From positions 1 to 25,479 of the forward strand of contig CAZHPA010000028.1 of assembly GCA_964533945.1 (NCBI GenBank): 25,479 nt of DNA, read 5' to 3'. Positions 7,320 to 14,397 of this stretch are shown piece by piece (within the stretch, counting starts at the first letter, position 1; each line of letters starts with the position of its first letter). The translations under genes and the position numbers were made by a program. Origin of the DNA: CAZHPA01 sp964533945 (GTDB lineage: Bacteria; Bacillota; Clostridia; Lachnospirales; WRBF01). The notes below the pieces were generated by a model. That model was not told where the DNA came from. It saw nothing but the letters and a program-made list of their open reading frames with translations, and made no database searches.

Positions 7320-8843
7320 ATGCTTTCTAAAGTTTTATCTGCTGCAATACAAGGCGTTAACGGGTATATTGTTTACGTTGAAGTTGATTTATGTCAAGGC
7401 ATTCCTGCGTTTGATATTGTGGGGCTACCTAATTCTGCTGTTAAAGAATCGAAAGACCGGGTTTCAACAGTTATAAGAAACTATTCAAAAGAGTTTTTAT
7501 CTAAACGCATAACAGTTAACCTTGCCCCTGCAAACACTAAAAAAGAAGGCGCTGATTTCGACTTGCCAATAGCCGCCGCAATTTTAGTATGCCTTTCCGT
7601 AATTGAGCAAAAAAGTATTGAAAATACGCTAATTATAGGCGAACTTTCCCTTGACGGCTTTGTTCGCCCTGTTAACGGCATATTGCCTATGATTTATACG
7701 GCTAAAAATAAAGGTATAACAAATTGTATTGTGCCTTTTGAAAATAGAGAAGAAGCCGCAATTGTTAAAGGCGTTAATATTTATGGCATTAAACATTTAG
7801 AGCAGCTAATAAGCCATTTTAAAGGAAATACAATTGAAAAAACAGAAGTTGACATATCTACCTTTTTTAGTTTAGAAGACTTTAAGCTTGACTTTAAAGA
7901 CGTTAGAGGGCAAAAAAGTACCAAGCGTGCTTTAGAAATTGCAGCGGCAGGCAATCATAATTTGTTAATGGTTGGTTCTCCCGGTTCGGGCAAAACTATG
8001 CTTGCAAAGCGATTGCCTACAATTTTGCCCAATCTAACATTTGAAGAAAGCATGGAAGTAACAAGCATATACAGCATTTCAGGTTTGCTTGAAAATAAAT
8101 TAATTACAAAGCGTCCGTTCCGTTCTCCTCATCACACTACTAGCTATGCAGCTTTAACAGGCGGCGGAAGAATACCAAAACCGGGCGAAATTAGTCTTTC
8201 TCATAATGGCGTTTTGTTTTTAGATGAATTGACCGAATTTCACAGAAACGTTCTTGAAGTTTTGCGCCAGCCTATCGAAGAAGGAAAAATTACAATTTCA
8301 AGAGCTAATGGAAATTTAGAATATCCCTCACGCTTTATGCTAATTGCTTCAATGAATCCTTGCCCTTGCGGATATTACGGCGATTTTTCTAAGTGTACTT
8401 GCAGTCAAAATGCAGTTTCTAAATATTTAAGCAAAATTTCAGGGCCACTTCTTGACAGAATAGACATTCAAATTGAAACATTGCCCGTTACATATAGTGA
8501 GCTTGGAAGTAATGAACCCGATGGGGAAAGTTCTGAACAAATTAGAGAAAGAGTTGTTGCCTGCCGAAATTTGCAAGCTATGCGCTATAAAGAGGAAGGA
8601 ATTTGTGTTAATTCTGAATTAAGCGCTTCCCAAATTCAAAAGTTTTGCCATCTTGAAAGCGAGGAAGACGAGCTGTTAAAACAAGCTTTTGGTAACTTAG
8701 GGTTAAGCGGCAGAGCGTACCATAAAATTTTAAAAGTTGCACGAACTATAGCAGATTTGGAATGTTCTGCGCGAATTAATCAAAGGCATTTGGCGGAAGC
8801 TATTTCATATAGAAGTTTAGACAGAAAATATTGGGGGAATTAA
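7320..8843 (+). CDS. YifB/ComM family Mg-chelatase-like AAA+ ATPase
   Basis: 507 residues, full length. The N-terminal ChlI-type domain (about 1-165) has FDIVGLPNSAVKESKDRV and NLAPAN. The AAA+ core has Walker A GSPGSGKT at 219-226, the family block PFRSPHHTTSYAALTGGG, Walker B VLFLDEL (Asp302, Glu303), the Cys-rich SMNPCPCGYYGD loop and an arginine-bearing DRIDIQIE. The C-terminal domain ends RAYHKILKVARTIADLE...HLAEAISYR. ComM in competent Gram-negatives is a branch-migration helicase acting during DNA uptake; the role in Clostridia is not established. AAGGAG lies 8 bases before the ATG. It is followed with one base between by a DNA glycosylase gene, suggesting a DNA-metabolism operon. Confidence 0.93.
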   Translation: MLSKVLSAAIQGVNGYIVYVEVDLCQGIPAFDIVGLPNSAVKESKDRVSTVIRNYSKEFLSKRITVNLAPANTKKEGADFDLPIAAAILVCLSVIEQKSIENTLIIGELSLDGFVRPVNGILPMIYTAKNKGITNCIVPFENREEAAIVKGVNIYGIKHLEQLISHFKGNTIEKTEVDISTFFSLEDFKLDFKDVRGQKSTKRALEIAAAGNHNLLMVGSPGSGKTMLAKRLPTILPNLTFEESMEVTSIYSISGLLENKLITKRPFRSPHHTTSYAALTGGGRIPKPGEISLSHNGVLFLDELTEFHRNVLEVLRQPIEEGKITISRANGNLEYPSRFMLIASMNPCPCGYYGDFSKCTCSQNAVSKYLSKISGPLLDRIDIQIETLPVTYSELGSNEPDGESSEQIRERVVACRNLQAMRYKEEGICVNSELSASQIQKFCHLESEEDELLKQAFGNLGLSGRAYHKILKVARTIADLECSARINQRHLAEAISYRSLDRKYWGN

Positions 8844-8844
8844 T

Positions 8845-9378
8845 TTGGGCAGGTTAGACGAAAGCTTCTATAGAAATTCGGCAATAAACGTTGCGCCATT
8901 GCTTTTGGGGAAGTTGCTATGCAGAAAAATAGACGATGAAATTGTTAAGCTGCACATAACCGAAACAGAAATTTATTACGGAGAATGTGATACAGCTTGC
9001 CATGCACACAAAGGCAAAACAAACCGTACAAAAGTTATGTACGAACAAGGCGGCATAGCTTATGTATATATTTGCTACGGCATACACAATATGCTTAACG
9101 TTGTTACAGGACAAAAAGATTTTCCTGAAGCCGTTTTAATACGTGGCGTTGAAAAATACGACGGCCCCGGAAAGCTTACAAAAGCACTTAAAATTGATAG
9201 GGAATTAAATGGAGAAAATCTTATTTCATCTAATAGAATTTGGCTTGAAGACGACGGCACTGTTTTTGAATATGAAGCAGGAAAACGTATTGGAATAGCT
9301 TATGCAGACAAGCAATGCCAAGATAAATTGTGGAGATTTACTAAAACTAAAAGCTTGTATAAAACACCTAAAATATGA
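8845..9378 (+). CDS. DNA-3-methyladenine glycosylase (AAG/MPG family)
   Basis: 177 residues starting at a TTG immediately after the YifB stop, with TGGGGGA upstream. It belongs to the alkyladenine glycosylase fold: LLGKLLCR, ITETEIYYGECDTACHA (Glu42 as the water-activating acid, Tyr44 and His53 as pocket residues by analogy with human AAG), YVYICYGIHNMLNVV with the intercalating Tyr region, and VLIRGVEKYDGPGKLTKAL. It excises alkylated and deaminated purines in base-excision repair. It is slightly shorter than many homologues because the loop between VLIRGVE and GPGKL is compact. Its stop codon lies inside the hairpin that precedes sdaAB. Confidence 0.92.
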   Translation: MGRLDESFYRNSAINVAPLLLGKLLCRKIDDEIVKLHITETEIYYGECDTACHAHKGKTNRTKVMYEQGGIAYVYICYGIHNMLNVVTGQKDFPEAVLIRGVEKYDGPGKLTKALKIDRELNGENLISSNRIWLEDDGTVFEYEAGKRIGIAYADKQCQDKLWRFTKTKSLYKTPKI

Positions 9379-9406
9379 AACTCTATTATAATATGAGGTG
9401 TTTTTT
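9361..9406 (+). promoter_or_regulatory. Intercistronic hairpin with T-run, hiding the sdaAB ribosome binding site
   Basis: AAAACACCT at 9361-9369 pairs perfectly with AGGTGTTTT at 9396-9404 across a 26-base loop that can also pair ATAT/ATAT, and six T follow. The right arm contains the sdaAB Shine-Dalgarno (GAGGTG) and the loop contains the glycosylase stop codon. It can act as a terminator/attenuator or as a lock on sdaAB translation. Confidence 0.6.
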
Positions 9407-9408
9407 AA

Positions 9409-10080
9409 ATGAATGTATTTGATATATTAGGGCCTGTTATGGTTGGGCCTTCAAGTTCGCATACAGCAGGCGTTGTTCGCATTGGAAATGTTGCAAATAG
9501 CATATTGGGCGGCGTTCCCGATGAAGCTTTAATTAAATTCCATGGTTCGTTTGCCAAAACATATGCCGGACACGGAAGCGACAAAGCTATAATAGGAGGG
9601 CTTTTAGGCTTTGCAACAGACGATGAACGCATTAAAACAAGCATGGAAATTGCAAAAGAGCAAGGCATAAATTTCAAATTTGAAACAATCAATATTCCAA
9701 ATGCGCACCCTAACACAATTATAGTTGAAGCAAGTATTAAGGATAAAGAAAATGTTAATATCCGTGCAGAATCAGTTGGGGGAGGTAACATTTTAATTAA
9801 ATCAATTAATGATGTTAGCGTAAATTTTGATGGGCAATACGACGCTATTATAATAAACCACCAAGATGCAACAGGCGCTGTTTCTTTGGTTGCAAACGTG
9901 TTAGCCGTTGAAAGAATTAATATTGCGGCAATGAAAGTGTATCGTTCTAAAAAAGGCGGAGAAGCTATTATGATTATTGAAACGGATTCTCCAATTAAAA
10001 AAGAACTTGAAAATGCTATTGAAGTATTACCGCATATTACTAAAGCAACTTCTGTTTCGGCGGTTAAAGGAGGGTTTTAA
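9409..10080 (+). CDS. sdaAB: L-serine ammonia-lyase, iron-sulfur-dependent, beta subunit
   Basis: 223 residues. The N-terminus has FDILGPVMVGPSSSHTAGVVRIG, the SSHTAG serine-binding signature of bacterial L-serine dehydratase. The C-terminal third (about 145-220) is an ACT domain beginning DATGAVSLVANVLAVERINIAAMKVYR, a likely serine-sensing or dimerisation module. With the alpha subunit it converts L-serine to pyruvate and ammonia. Its TAA stop directly abuts the ATG of sdaAA (no bases between), which favours equimolar synthesis. The ribosome binding site is buried in the upstream hairpin. Confidence 0.95.
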   Translation: MNVFDILGPVMVGPSSSHTAGVVRIGNVANSILGGVPDEALIKFHGSFAKTYAGHGSDKAIIGGLLGFATDDERIKTSMEIAKEQGINFKFETINIPNAHPNTIIVEASIKDKENVNIRAESVGGGNILIKSINDVSVNFDGQYDAIIINHQDATGAVSLVANVLAVERINIAAMKVYRSKKGGEAIMIIETDSPIKKELENAIEVLPHITKATSVSAVKGGF

Positions 10081-10959
10081 ATGAAATTTGAAACACTAAA
10101 AGAAATAATAGACATAGCAACCGAAAAAGGCGTTTCAATATCACACATTGCACTAGACGAAAGTTGCATTGAACTTGAAAAAAGCCCAGAAGAAATTAAG
10201 TTAAAAATGCTTGAATCGTATGCTGTTATGAAACAGGCAATCGAGAGAGGAACAGACAAAGATTTAAAATCAGACAGCGGATTGAGTGGCGGAATGGCTT
10301 TTAAAATGAAAGAATTAGTTAATTCGGGAAAAAATATTTCTGGTGGCTTTCTTGGTGAAATATTTGCAAGTGCCCTTGCTGTTTCCGAATACAGCGCTTG
10401 CATGGGAAAAATTGTAGCTGCTCCAACAGCCGGAAGTTGCGGAATTTTACCTGCTTGCCTTGTTGCGTTGCAAAATAAATATAATCTATCAGATGACCAA
10501 ATTGCTATGGGATTAATTAACGCCTCAGCTGTTGGAATTATTATTGCAAAAAGCGCAAGTATTTCGGGTGCAGAAGGAGGTTGCCAAGCCGAATGTGGAA
10601 CAGCGGCAGCTATGGCAGCATCTGCCATGACAGAAATTATGGGCGGAACACCTAAAGCTTGTGGTAACGCTTGCGCTCAAGTTATTAAAAGCGTCTTAGG
10701 TTTAGTTTGCGACCCTGTTGCTGGGCTTGTTGAAGAACCTTGCATAATAAGAAATGTCACCTGTTCGGCAATAGCTGTTGCAGCCACCGAAACAGCGCTT
10801 GCCGGCATAGATAGCATTATACCTGTTGATGAAGTTATATGCGCTATGAAGCGTGTGGGCAGCGAAATGCCTAAAAGCTTACGTGAAACAGCCGAAGGCG
10901 GTCTTGCTACAAGCGAAACGGGGCTTAAAATTAAAGAAAGATTTACAAATAATGCTTAA
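10081..10959 (+). CDS. sdaAA: L-serine ammonia-lyase, iron-sulfur-dependent, alpha subunit
   Basis: 292 residues, the full length of the catalytic alpha subunit. It has GGMAFKM, VAAPTAGSCGILPACL and the Fe-S cysteines. Cys168 (EGGCQAECG), Cys210 (VCDPVAG) and Cys221 (EPCIIRNVTC) have spacings of 42 and 11, as I recall for the cluster ligands of the single-chain Legionella enzyme. The [4Fe-4S] cluster activates serine for dehydration and is oxygen-sensitive, which fits an anaerobe. The gene is immediately followed, one base after its stop, by the right end of an IS605-like element, whose outward transcript would be antisense to this gene's 3' end. Confidence 0.95.
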   Translation: MKFETLKEIIDIATEKGVSISHIALDESCIELEKSPEEIKLKMLESYAVMKQAIERGTDKDLKSDSGLSGGMAFKMKELVNSGKNISGGFLGEIFASALAVSEYSACMGKIVAAPTAGSCGILPACLVALQNKYNLSDDQIAMGLINASAVGIIIAKSASISGAEGGCQAECGTAAAMAASAMTEIMGGTPKACGNACAQVIKSVLGLVCDPVAGLVEEPCIIRNVTCSAIAVAATETALAGIDSIIPVDEVICAMKRVGSEMPKSLRETAEGGLATSETGLKIKERFTNNA

Positions 10960-10960
10960 G

Positions 10961-11192
10961 TGACATACTCACCCGCCTAAGAGGCGGGAGCTTCTTGCTT
11001 GATAGTTCTTATGAACTAAGCATAAATAAGCTAACCCCGTGTGCCCCACGGTTTTGGTATACAATTTATACCACGCAATAGGCTTGTATATTCTTGCCTT
11101 GTATATTTTACGTGCAGAAGGGAACTTGGTTATCGTTTACTTTTTCTCTGCACAACCCTATATATACAGTTTTCAATGTACAAATGTGCCAT
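10961..11192 (-). ncRNA. OmegaRNA-like structured transcript without tnpB
   Basis: Downstream of the promoter at 11227-11199, the minus strand can fold into several local stems: GTGCAGA/TCTGCAC, AGGC/GCCT, GGTATA/TATACC, CCGTG/CACGG, AGTTC/GAACT and finally the CCCGCCT/AGGCGGG hairpin. In TnpB systems the omegaRNA ends in such a hairpin and the guide lies just beyond the element's right end. Here that places the guide at about 10960-10941, antisense to the last codons of sdaAA. Without tnpB in cis it would need a nuclease supplied elsewhere. Transcription and ends are predicted, not shown. Confidence 0.5.
10972..10988 (-). repeat. Right-end hairpin of the IS605-like element
   Basis: A perfect 7-bp GC-rich stem, CCCGCCT/AGGCGGG, with a 3-base loop. 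It stands out in this AT-rich DNA and lies 11 bases from the element's right end. Confidence 0.85.
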
Positions 11193-11198
11193 AAATTT

Positions 11199-11227
11199 AT
11201 TATGCGCTAATTAGTATAATTTGTCAA
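11199..11227 (-). promoter_or_regulatory. Sigma-A promoter inside the IS605-like element
   Basis: On the minus strand TTGACA (11227-11222), a 17-base spacer and CATAAT (11204-11199). It fires into the folded body and toward sdaAA. A near-consensus promoter is retained although there is no ORF behind it. Confidence 0.75.
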
Positions 11228-11244
11228 GAAAAAGAAAAAAGACC

Positions 11245-11298
11245 TTGTCAATTCATCACCCACCCATCTAAGATAAGAGGTGAGAGAATTCTTGGCAA
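11245..11298 (-). repeat. Left-end imperfect palindrome of the IS605-like element
   Basis: An interrupted inverted repeat: TTG-CA-ATTC-TCACC on one side is mirrored by GGTGA-GAATT-TTGGCAA on the other. Single-strand transposases of this group recognise such subterminal hairpins. Confidence 0.65.
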
Positions 11299-11307
11299 TT
11301 AGGGGTT

Positions 11308-11348
11308 AAAAAACCATAGGCTGCTTTTGCGTATTCCTATGGTTTTTA
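11308..11348 (-). terminator. Terminator of the ABC ATPase gene, bidirectional
   Basis: A perfect 12-bp stem AAAAACCATAGG/CCTATGGTTTTT (11309-11320 and 11336-11347) with a 15-base loop. T-runs on both strands let it serve the minus-strand ATPase gene and any plus-strand read-through. Confidence 0.88.
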
Positions 11349-11363
11349 TTTATGTATTAATTA

Positions 11364-12476
11364 TTAATTAACAATTGTTAATTCAGTGCTTTTATCAAAA
11401 ACATGAATTTTGTTTGTGTCAATAGCAATTTTTAATTTATCTCTTGCTTTAGCTTTGCTTCGTGGGTCAACACGAGCTGTTAAATGGTTGCCTTCACAAA
11501 CAAGATATAAGAAAATTTCAGAACCAAGCATTTCTGTAACTTCAACTGTAGCTTCAATTATGCTATCTGGTGAAGAAGAAAGGAAAATGTCTTCATCATG
11601 TAAATCTTCAGGTCTAATGCCCATAATAACAACTTTTCCAACATATCCGCCGTCTGAAACAATTTTAGCTTTGTGGTCTGGTAACTTAATTTTATTTGAA
11701 CCAATAGCCAAGAAAACGTTATTTCCAACTTTTTCAACTTTTGCTTCCATAAAGTTCATTTGAGGAGAGCCAATAAATCCGGCAACAAATAGGTTGTTTG
11801 GATTATGATATAAATTAGCAGGTGAATCAACTTGCATTATAAGACCATCTTTTAAAACAACAATACGTGTTCCTAAAGTCATAGCTTCTGTTTGGTCATG
11901 AGTTACGTATATAAAAGTTGTTTCAAGTCTTTGGTGCAATTTTGAAATTTCGGTTCTCATTTGAACTCTTAATTTTGCATCAAGGTTTGATAAAGGTTCG
12001 TCCATTAAGAAAACTTTTGGTTCACGCACGATAGCACGCCCCATAGCAACACGTTGACGTTGACCGCCGGAGAGTGCCTTTGGTTTTCTGTCTAATAAAT
12101 GTGCAATATCTAAAATTTTAGCTGCTTCCTGAACACGTCTGTCAATTTCTTCCTTTGGCGTTTTCCTAAGTTTAAGCCCAAATGCCATATTGTCGTAAAC
12201 GCTCATATGTGGATAGAGCGCATAGTTTTGAAAAACCATAGCAATATCTCTATCTTTCGGCGGAACATCATTCATTTTTTTGTCGCCTATGTATAATTCA
12301 CCGCCAGATATTTCTTCAAGCCCAGCAATCATACGTAAAGTTGTAGATTTACCGCAACCCGAAGGGCCAACAAAAATAACAAACTCTTTGTCTGCAATAT
12401 CTAAAGAGAAATCTGGCACAGCAACGAACCCGTTAGAATACTTTTTAACGATATGTTTCAGCTTTAAGCCTGCCAT
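11364..12476 (-). CDS. Sugar ABC transporter ATPase (MsmX/UgpC/MalK type)
   Basis: 370 residues. The nucleotide-binding domain has Walker A GPSGCGKST at 37-45, Q-loop FQNYALYPHM, signature LSGGQRQRVAMGRA, Walker B VFLMDEPLSNLDA and switch His in YVTHDQTEA. The C-terminal OB/TOBE regulatory domain (about 240-370) includes GIRPEDL and is characteristic of CUT1-family carbohydrate importers. No permease or binding-protein genes adjoin it, so it is probably a shared ATPase serving several sugar importers, as MsmX does in Bacillus. AAGGAGG lies 7-8 bases before the ATG. A striking palindrome with repeated half-sites sits about 140 bases upstream. Confidence 0.93.
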   Translation of the reverse strand: MAGLKLKHIVKKYSNGFVAVPDFSLDIADKEFVIFVGPSGCGKSTTLRMIAGLEEISGGELYIGDKKMNDVPPKDRDIAMVFQNYALYPHMSVYDNMAFGLKLRKTPKEEIDRRVQEAAKILDIAHLLDRKPKALSGGQRQRVAMGRAIVREPKVFLMDEPLSNLDAKLRVQMRTEISKLHQRLETTFIYVTHDQTEAMTLGTRIVVLKDGLIMQVDSPANLYHNPNNLFVAGFIGSPQMNFMEAKVEKVGNNVFLAIGSNKIKLPDHKAKIVSDGGYVGKVVIMGIRPEDLHDEDIFLSSSPDSIIEATVEVTEMLGSEIFLYLVCEGNHLTARVDPRSKAKARDKLKIAIDTNKIHVFDKSTELTIVN

Positions 12477-12616
12477 AAAGTTTTGCCTCCTTATTTTTTT
12501 GAATTAATTTTTTCAAACTAAATAATATATTCACGTACATTTTGTATTGTTCATTAATTCAGCTACTAAAACTATATGCTTATAATACAACAATAAATCA
12601 AGTAACACCATAGGTT

Positions 12617-12652
12617 AATGTAACAAAACTAATGTTACAGTTTTGTTACATT
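12617..12652. promoter_or_regulatory. Candidate operator: 14-bp palindrome upstream of the ABC ATPase gene
   Basis: AATGTAACAAAACT (12617-12630) is mirrored exactly by AGTTTTGTTACATT (12639-12652). The 8-base centre AATGTTAC is a third copy of the half-site AATGTWAC. It lies 141 bases upstream of the ATPase start and 49 bases beyond the 3' end of the yitT-like gene. No T-tract follows, so a protein-binding site is more likely than a terminator. Confidence 0.55.
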
Positions 12653-12700
12653 TGCATAGTAATATAAAAAAGAAAATTTTTTTTATAAAATATAACCAAA

Positions 12701-13528
12701 TTACAGATCTTTTTTAAAACCTTCCCCCAAAACTTCTCTAACATCTGCAACAATAACAAAAGCAGATTCATCAATATTTTTAATAAATTCCTTTAAATTA
12801 AAAACTTCTTTGCTAGAAACTACACACAATAAAACATCTTTTTCTGTATTTGTATACATTCCTTTCCCCGAAAGGGAAGTTACACCTCTGTTTAAATCTG
12901 CTAAAATGAATTTAGAAATTTCGGGAGTTTTAGCTGAAATTACAAAAACAGCCTTTGCAAAAGACAAGCCTTCTAAAACAAAATCAATAACTTTTGTTGC
13001 AACAAAAACTGCAATTATTGCATACATTGCTTTTGTTGGACCAAAAACAAAAAAGCCCAAAACAATTATGCAAGAATCTATTGCAAAAAGAATTTTTGAA
13101 ACTGAAACATGTTTTAAAAATTTATTAAGCAAACTTGCCAAAAGGTCTGTTCCGCCTGTTGTTGCTTTGCTTTTAAAAACAAGCCCAAGCCCAATGCCGC
13201 TTAAAGTGCCGCCAAAAACTGCCGCAAGCGTTAAGTCTGTTTCAAATCTAGGCACAAAATCTAAAAAATATAGCGCTACAGAAAAAAATAAAGTTGCAAA
13301 AAGTGTTTTCATTAAAAATTTTTTGCCAATTATTTTAAATCCAACTAAAAATAGCGGAACATTCAAAACAACGTTTGTAAGCCAAATTGGAATTAAACCA
13401 CTTGTTACTTTTTCAATTATAATTGCAATTCCCGAAAAGCCCCCAGTTACCATATCATTAGGTGCATAAAACAAAGAAATTGCGCTTGCCATTAAAGCTG
13501 TTCCTATCATTATTAAAAAGTAATCCAC
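12701..13528 (-). CDS. YitT family membrane protein
   Basis: 275 residues with about five hydrophobic segments in the first 190 residues, starting MDYFLIMIGTALMASAISLFYAP and including the family block NDMVTGGFSGIAIII and the GTLSGIGLGLVFKSKATTGGTDLLA loop. A soluble C-terminal DUF2179-like domain (about 195-275) contains GVTSLSGKGMYTN and DVLLCVVSSKE. The family is widespread in Firmicutes and its transport substrate is not established. It begins 6 bases after the stop of the glycosyltransferase gene, so the two are almost certainly co-transcribed. Confidence 0.9.
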   Translation of the reverse strand: MDYFLIMIGTALMASAISLFYAPNDMVTGGFSGIAIIIEKVTSGLIPIWLTNVVLNVPLFLVGFKIIGKKFLMKTLFATLFFSVALYFLDFVPRFETDLTLAAVFGGTLSGIGLGLVFKSKATTGGTDLLASLLNKFLKHVSVSKILFAIDSCIIVLGFFVFGPTKAMYAIIAVFVATKVIDFVLEGLSFAKAVFVISAKTPEISKFILADLNRGVTSLSGKGMYTNTEKDVLLCVVSSKEVFNLKEFIKNIDESAFVIVADVREVLGEGFKKDL

Positions 13529-13534
13529 GGTTTA

Positions 13535-14260
13535 TCATCCTTTTATTTTTGAGACAATAGTTTTCAAAATAAATTCGGGAAACACAGCAACACGCTTTAT
13601 TCGAGAAGGCTGTTTCAAAACTCTGTAAAACCATTCAAGCCCCAATTTTTGAAATATAACAGGCGCTCTTTTAACTGTGCCTGCCATAACATCTATGCTT
13701 CCTCCGATTGCAGCGCTAATTTTAACAGGAAGAAAACGGTTTTTATAAATCCATTTCTCCTGCTTTGGAAAACCAAGCCCCACCAGAAGTATATGCGGCT
13801 TTAAGCTTTGAATTTCATTTAAAATTAGTATTTGTTCTTGTTCTTTGAAATATCCGTGATGAAAACCAACAACTTTTATGTTTTTATATTTTGCTTCAAT
13901 ATTTTTCTTTGCAATTTCGCAAACCCCTTTTTGGCTTCCAAGCAAATAAACTGTTGTGGGTTTTTTAACATTTTCAAAAATACTTGTAATTAAATCATAT
14001 CCAGCAACACGCTGTTTAAGTTTTAATTTATTTAACCATGATGCATAAACAACTCCTATTCCATCGGGAATTACTAAATCGGCGCTATTTAAAATTTTAA
14101 GAAACTCTTTGTCTTTTTGTGCTGCCATAACCATTTCGGGGTTTGGAGTATATATAATATGGTTTTTGTCTAAACTTTCTAAATATAATAATGCTTTTTG
14201 AAGCGCTTGTTCTCTTGAAATTGCATTAAAAAAAACGCCTAATATTTCTGTTTTTTTCAT
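13535..14260 (-). CDS. WecG/TagA/CpsF family glycosyltransferase
   Basis: 241 residues, normal length. It has HIIYTPNPEMVMAAQKD near 35-52, IPDGIGVVYASWL, a GxxxGYD-like AGYDLI, YLLGSQKGV and the hallmark LLVGLGFPKQEKW plus AIGGSIDVMAGTVKRAP. The amphipathic C-terminus GLEWFYRVLKQPSRIKR mediates membrane association in the family. TagA/TarA adds N-acetylmannosamine to lipid-linked GlcNAc, the linkage unit of wall teichoic acid. The exact donor here is inferred. First gene of a two-gene minus-strand operon with yitT. The divergent gene encodes an LTA-synthase-like protein, which makes this a cell-envelope polymer locus. Confidence 0.9.
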   Translation of the reverse strand: MKKTEILGVFFNAISREQALQKALLYLESLDKNHIIYTPNPEMVMAAQKDKEFLKILNSADLVIPDGIGVVYASWLNKLKLKQRVAGYDLITSIFENVKKPTTVYLLGSQKGVCEIAKKNIEAKYKNIKVVGFHHGYFKEQEQILILNEIQSLKPHILLVGLGFPKQEKWIYKNRFLPVKISAAIGGSIDVMAGTVKRAPVIFQKLGLEWFYRVLKQPSRIKRVAVFPEFILKTIVSKIKG

Positions 14261-14287
14261 TTAAATTTCCCCTTTTTTATACAATAC

Positions 14288-14316
14288 TTGACAAGTTCGG
14301 CAAATAATTATATTAT
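14288..14316 (+). promoter_or_regulatory. Sigma-A promoter of the LTA-synthase-like gene
   Basis: TTGACA at 14288-14293, exactly 17 bases, TATTAT at 14311-14316 (overlapping TATAAC). The -35 is perfect. The expected start near 14323 gives a leader of about 75 bases holding the displaced Shine-Dalgarno and hairpin. Confidence 0.85.
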
Positions 14317-14354
14317 AACTCGTAAAGACTTGAATTAGCAACACAATATTGCAC

Positions 14355-14397
14355 AGGAGGCGATAAACCGCTTTAAAAATCGTATAGTGGTTTTAAT
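14355..14397 (+). promoter_or_regulatory. Shine-Dalgarno bridged to its start codon by a hairpin
   Basis: The only strong ribosome binding site, AGGAGG at 14355-14360, is 37 bases from the ATG. Between them AAACCGCT (14365-14372) pairs with AGTGGTTT (14386-14393) over 8 bp with one G-U. Removing the hairpin leaves 4+4 bases, an ideal 8-base spacing. An in-frame TAA at 14374 excludes any earlier start. Confidence 0.6.

Larger units (their letters stand above)
10961..11300 (-). mobile_element. Transposase-less IS200/IS605-like element (MITE-like)
   Basis: Read on the minus strand, the segment begins with an imperfect palindrome (11298-11245), continues through a promoter and a folded body, and ends with a CCCGCCT/AGGCGGG hairpin (10988-10972) followed by GAGTATGTCA. 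From memory, that is the typical right-end signature of IS605-group elements carrying tnpB. The left palindrome resembles the left ends of the same group (AGAATTC...GATGAATTGACAAGG). No tnpA or tnpB coding remains; every frame is closed. It sits one base after the sdaAA stop codon and just before the terminator shared with the ABC ATPase gene. Exact ends are inferred. Confidence 0.72.

Noticed and set aside
12665..12690. A/T-only palindrome as terminator of the yitT gene
   Set aside because: The stem would contain only A-U pairs and be very weak; likely composition noise.
12810..13469. 219-codon open frame on the plus strand opposite the YitT gene
   Set aside because: The minus-strand protein has clear membrane topology and family motifs; the antisense frame is low-complexity (Lys/Thr/Val/Pro) and arises from codon bias.
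14276..14303. Minus-strand promoter for the TagA gene (TTGCCG-N16-TATAAA)
   Set aside because: The implied transcript start would fall inside the gene's own AAGGGG ribosome binding site, leaving no usable leader.
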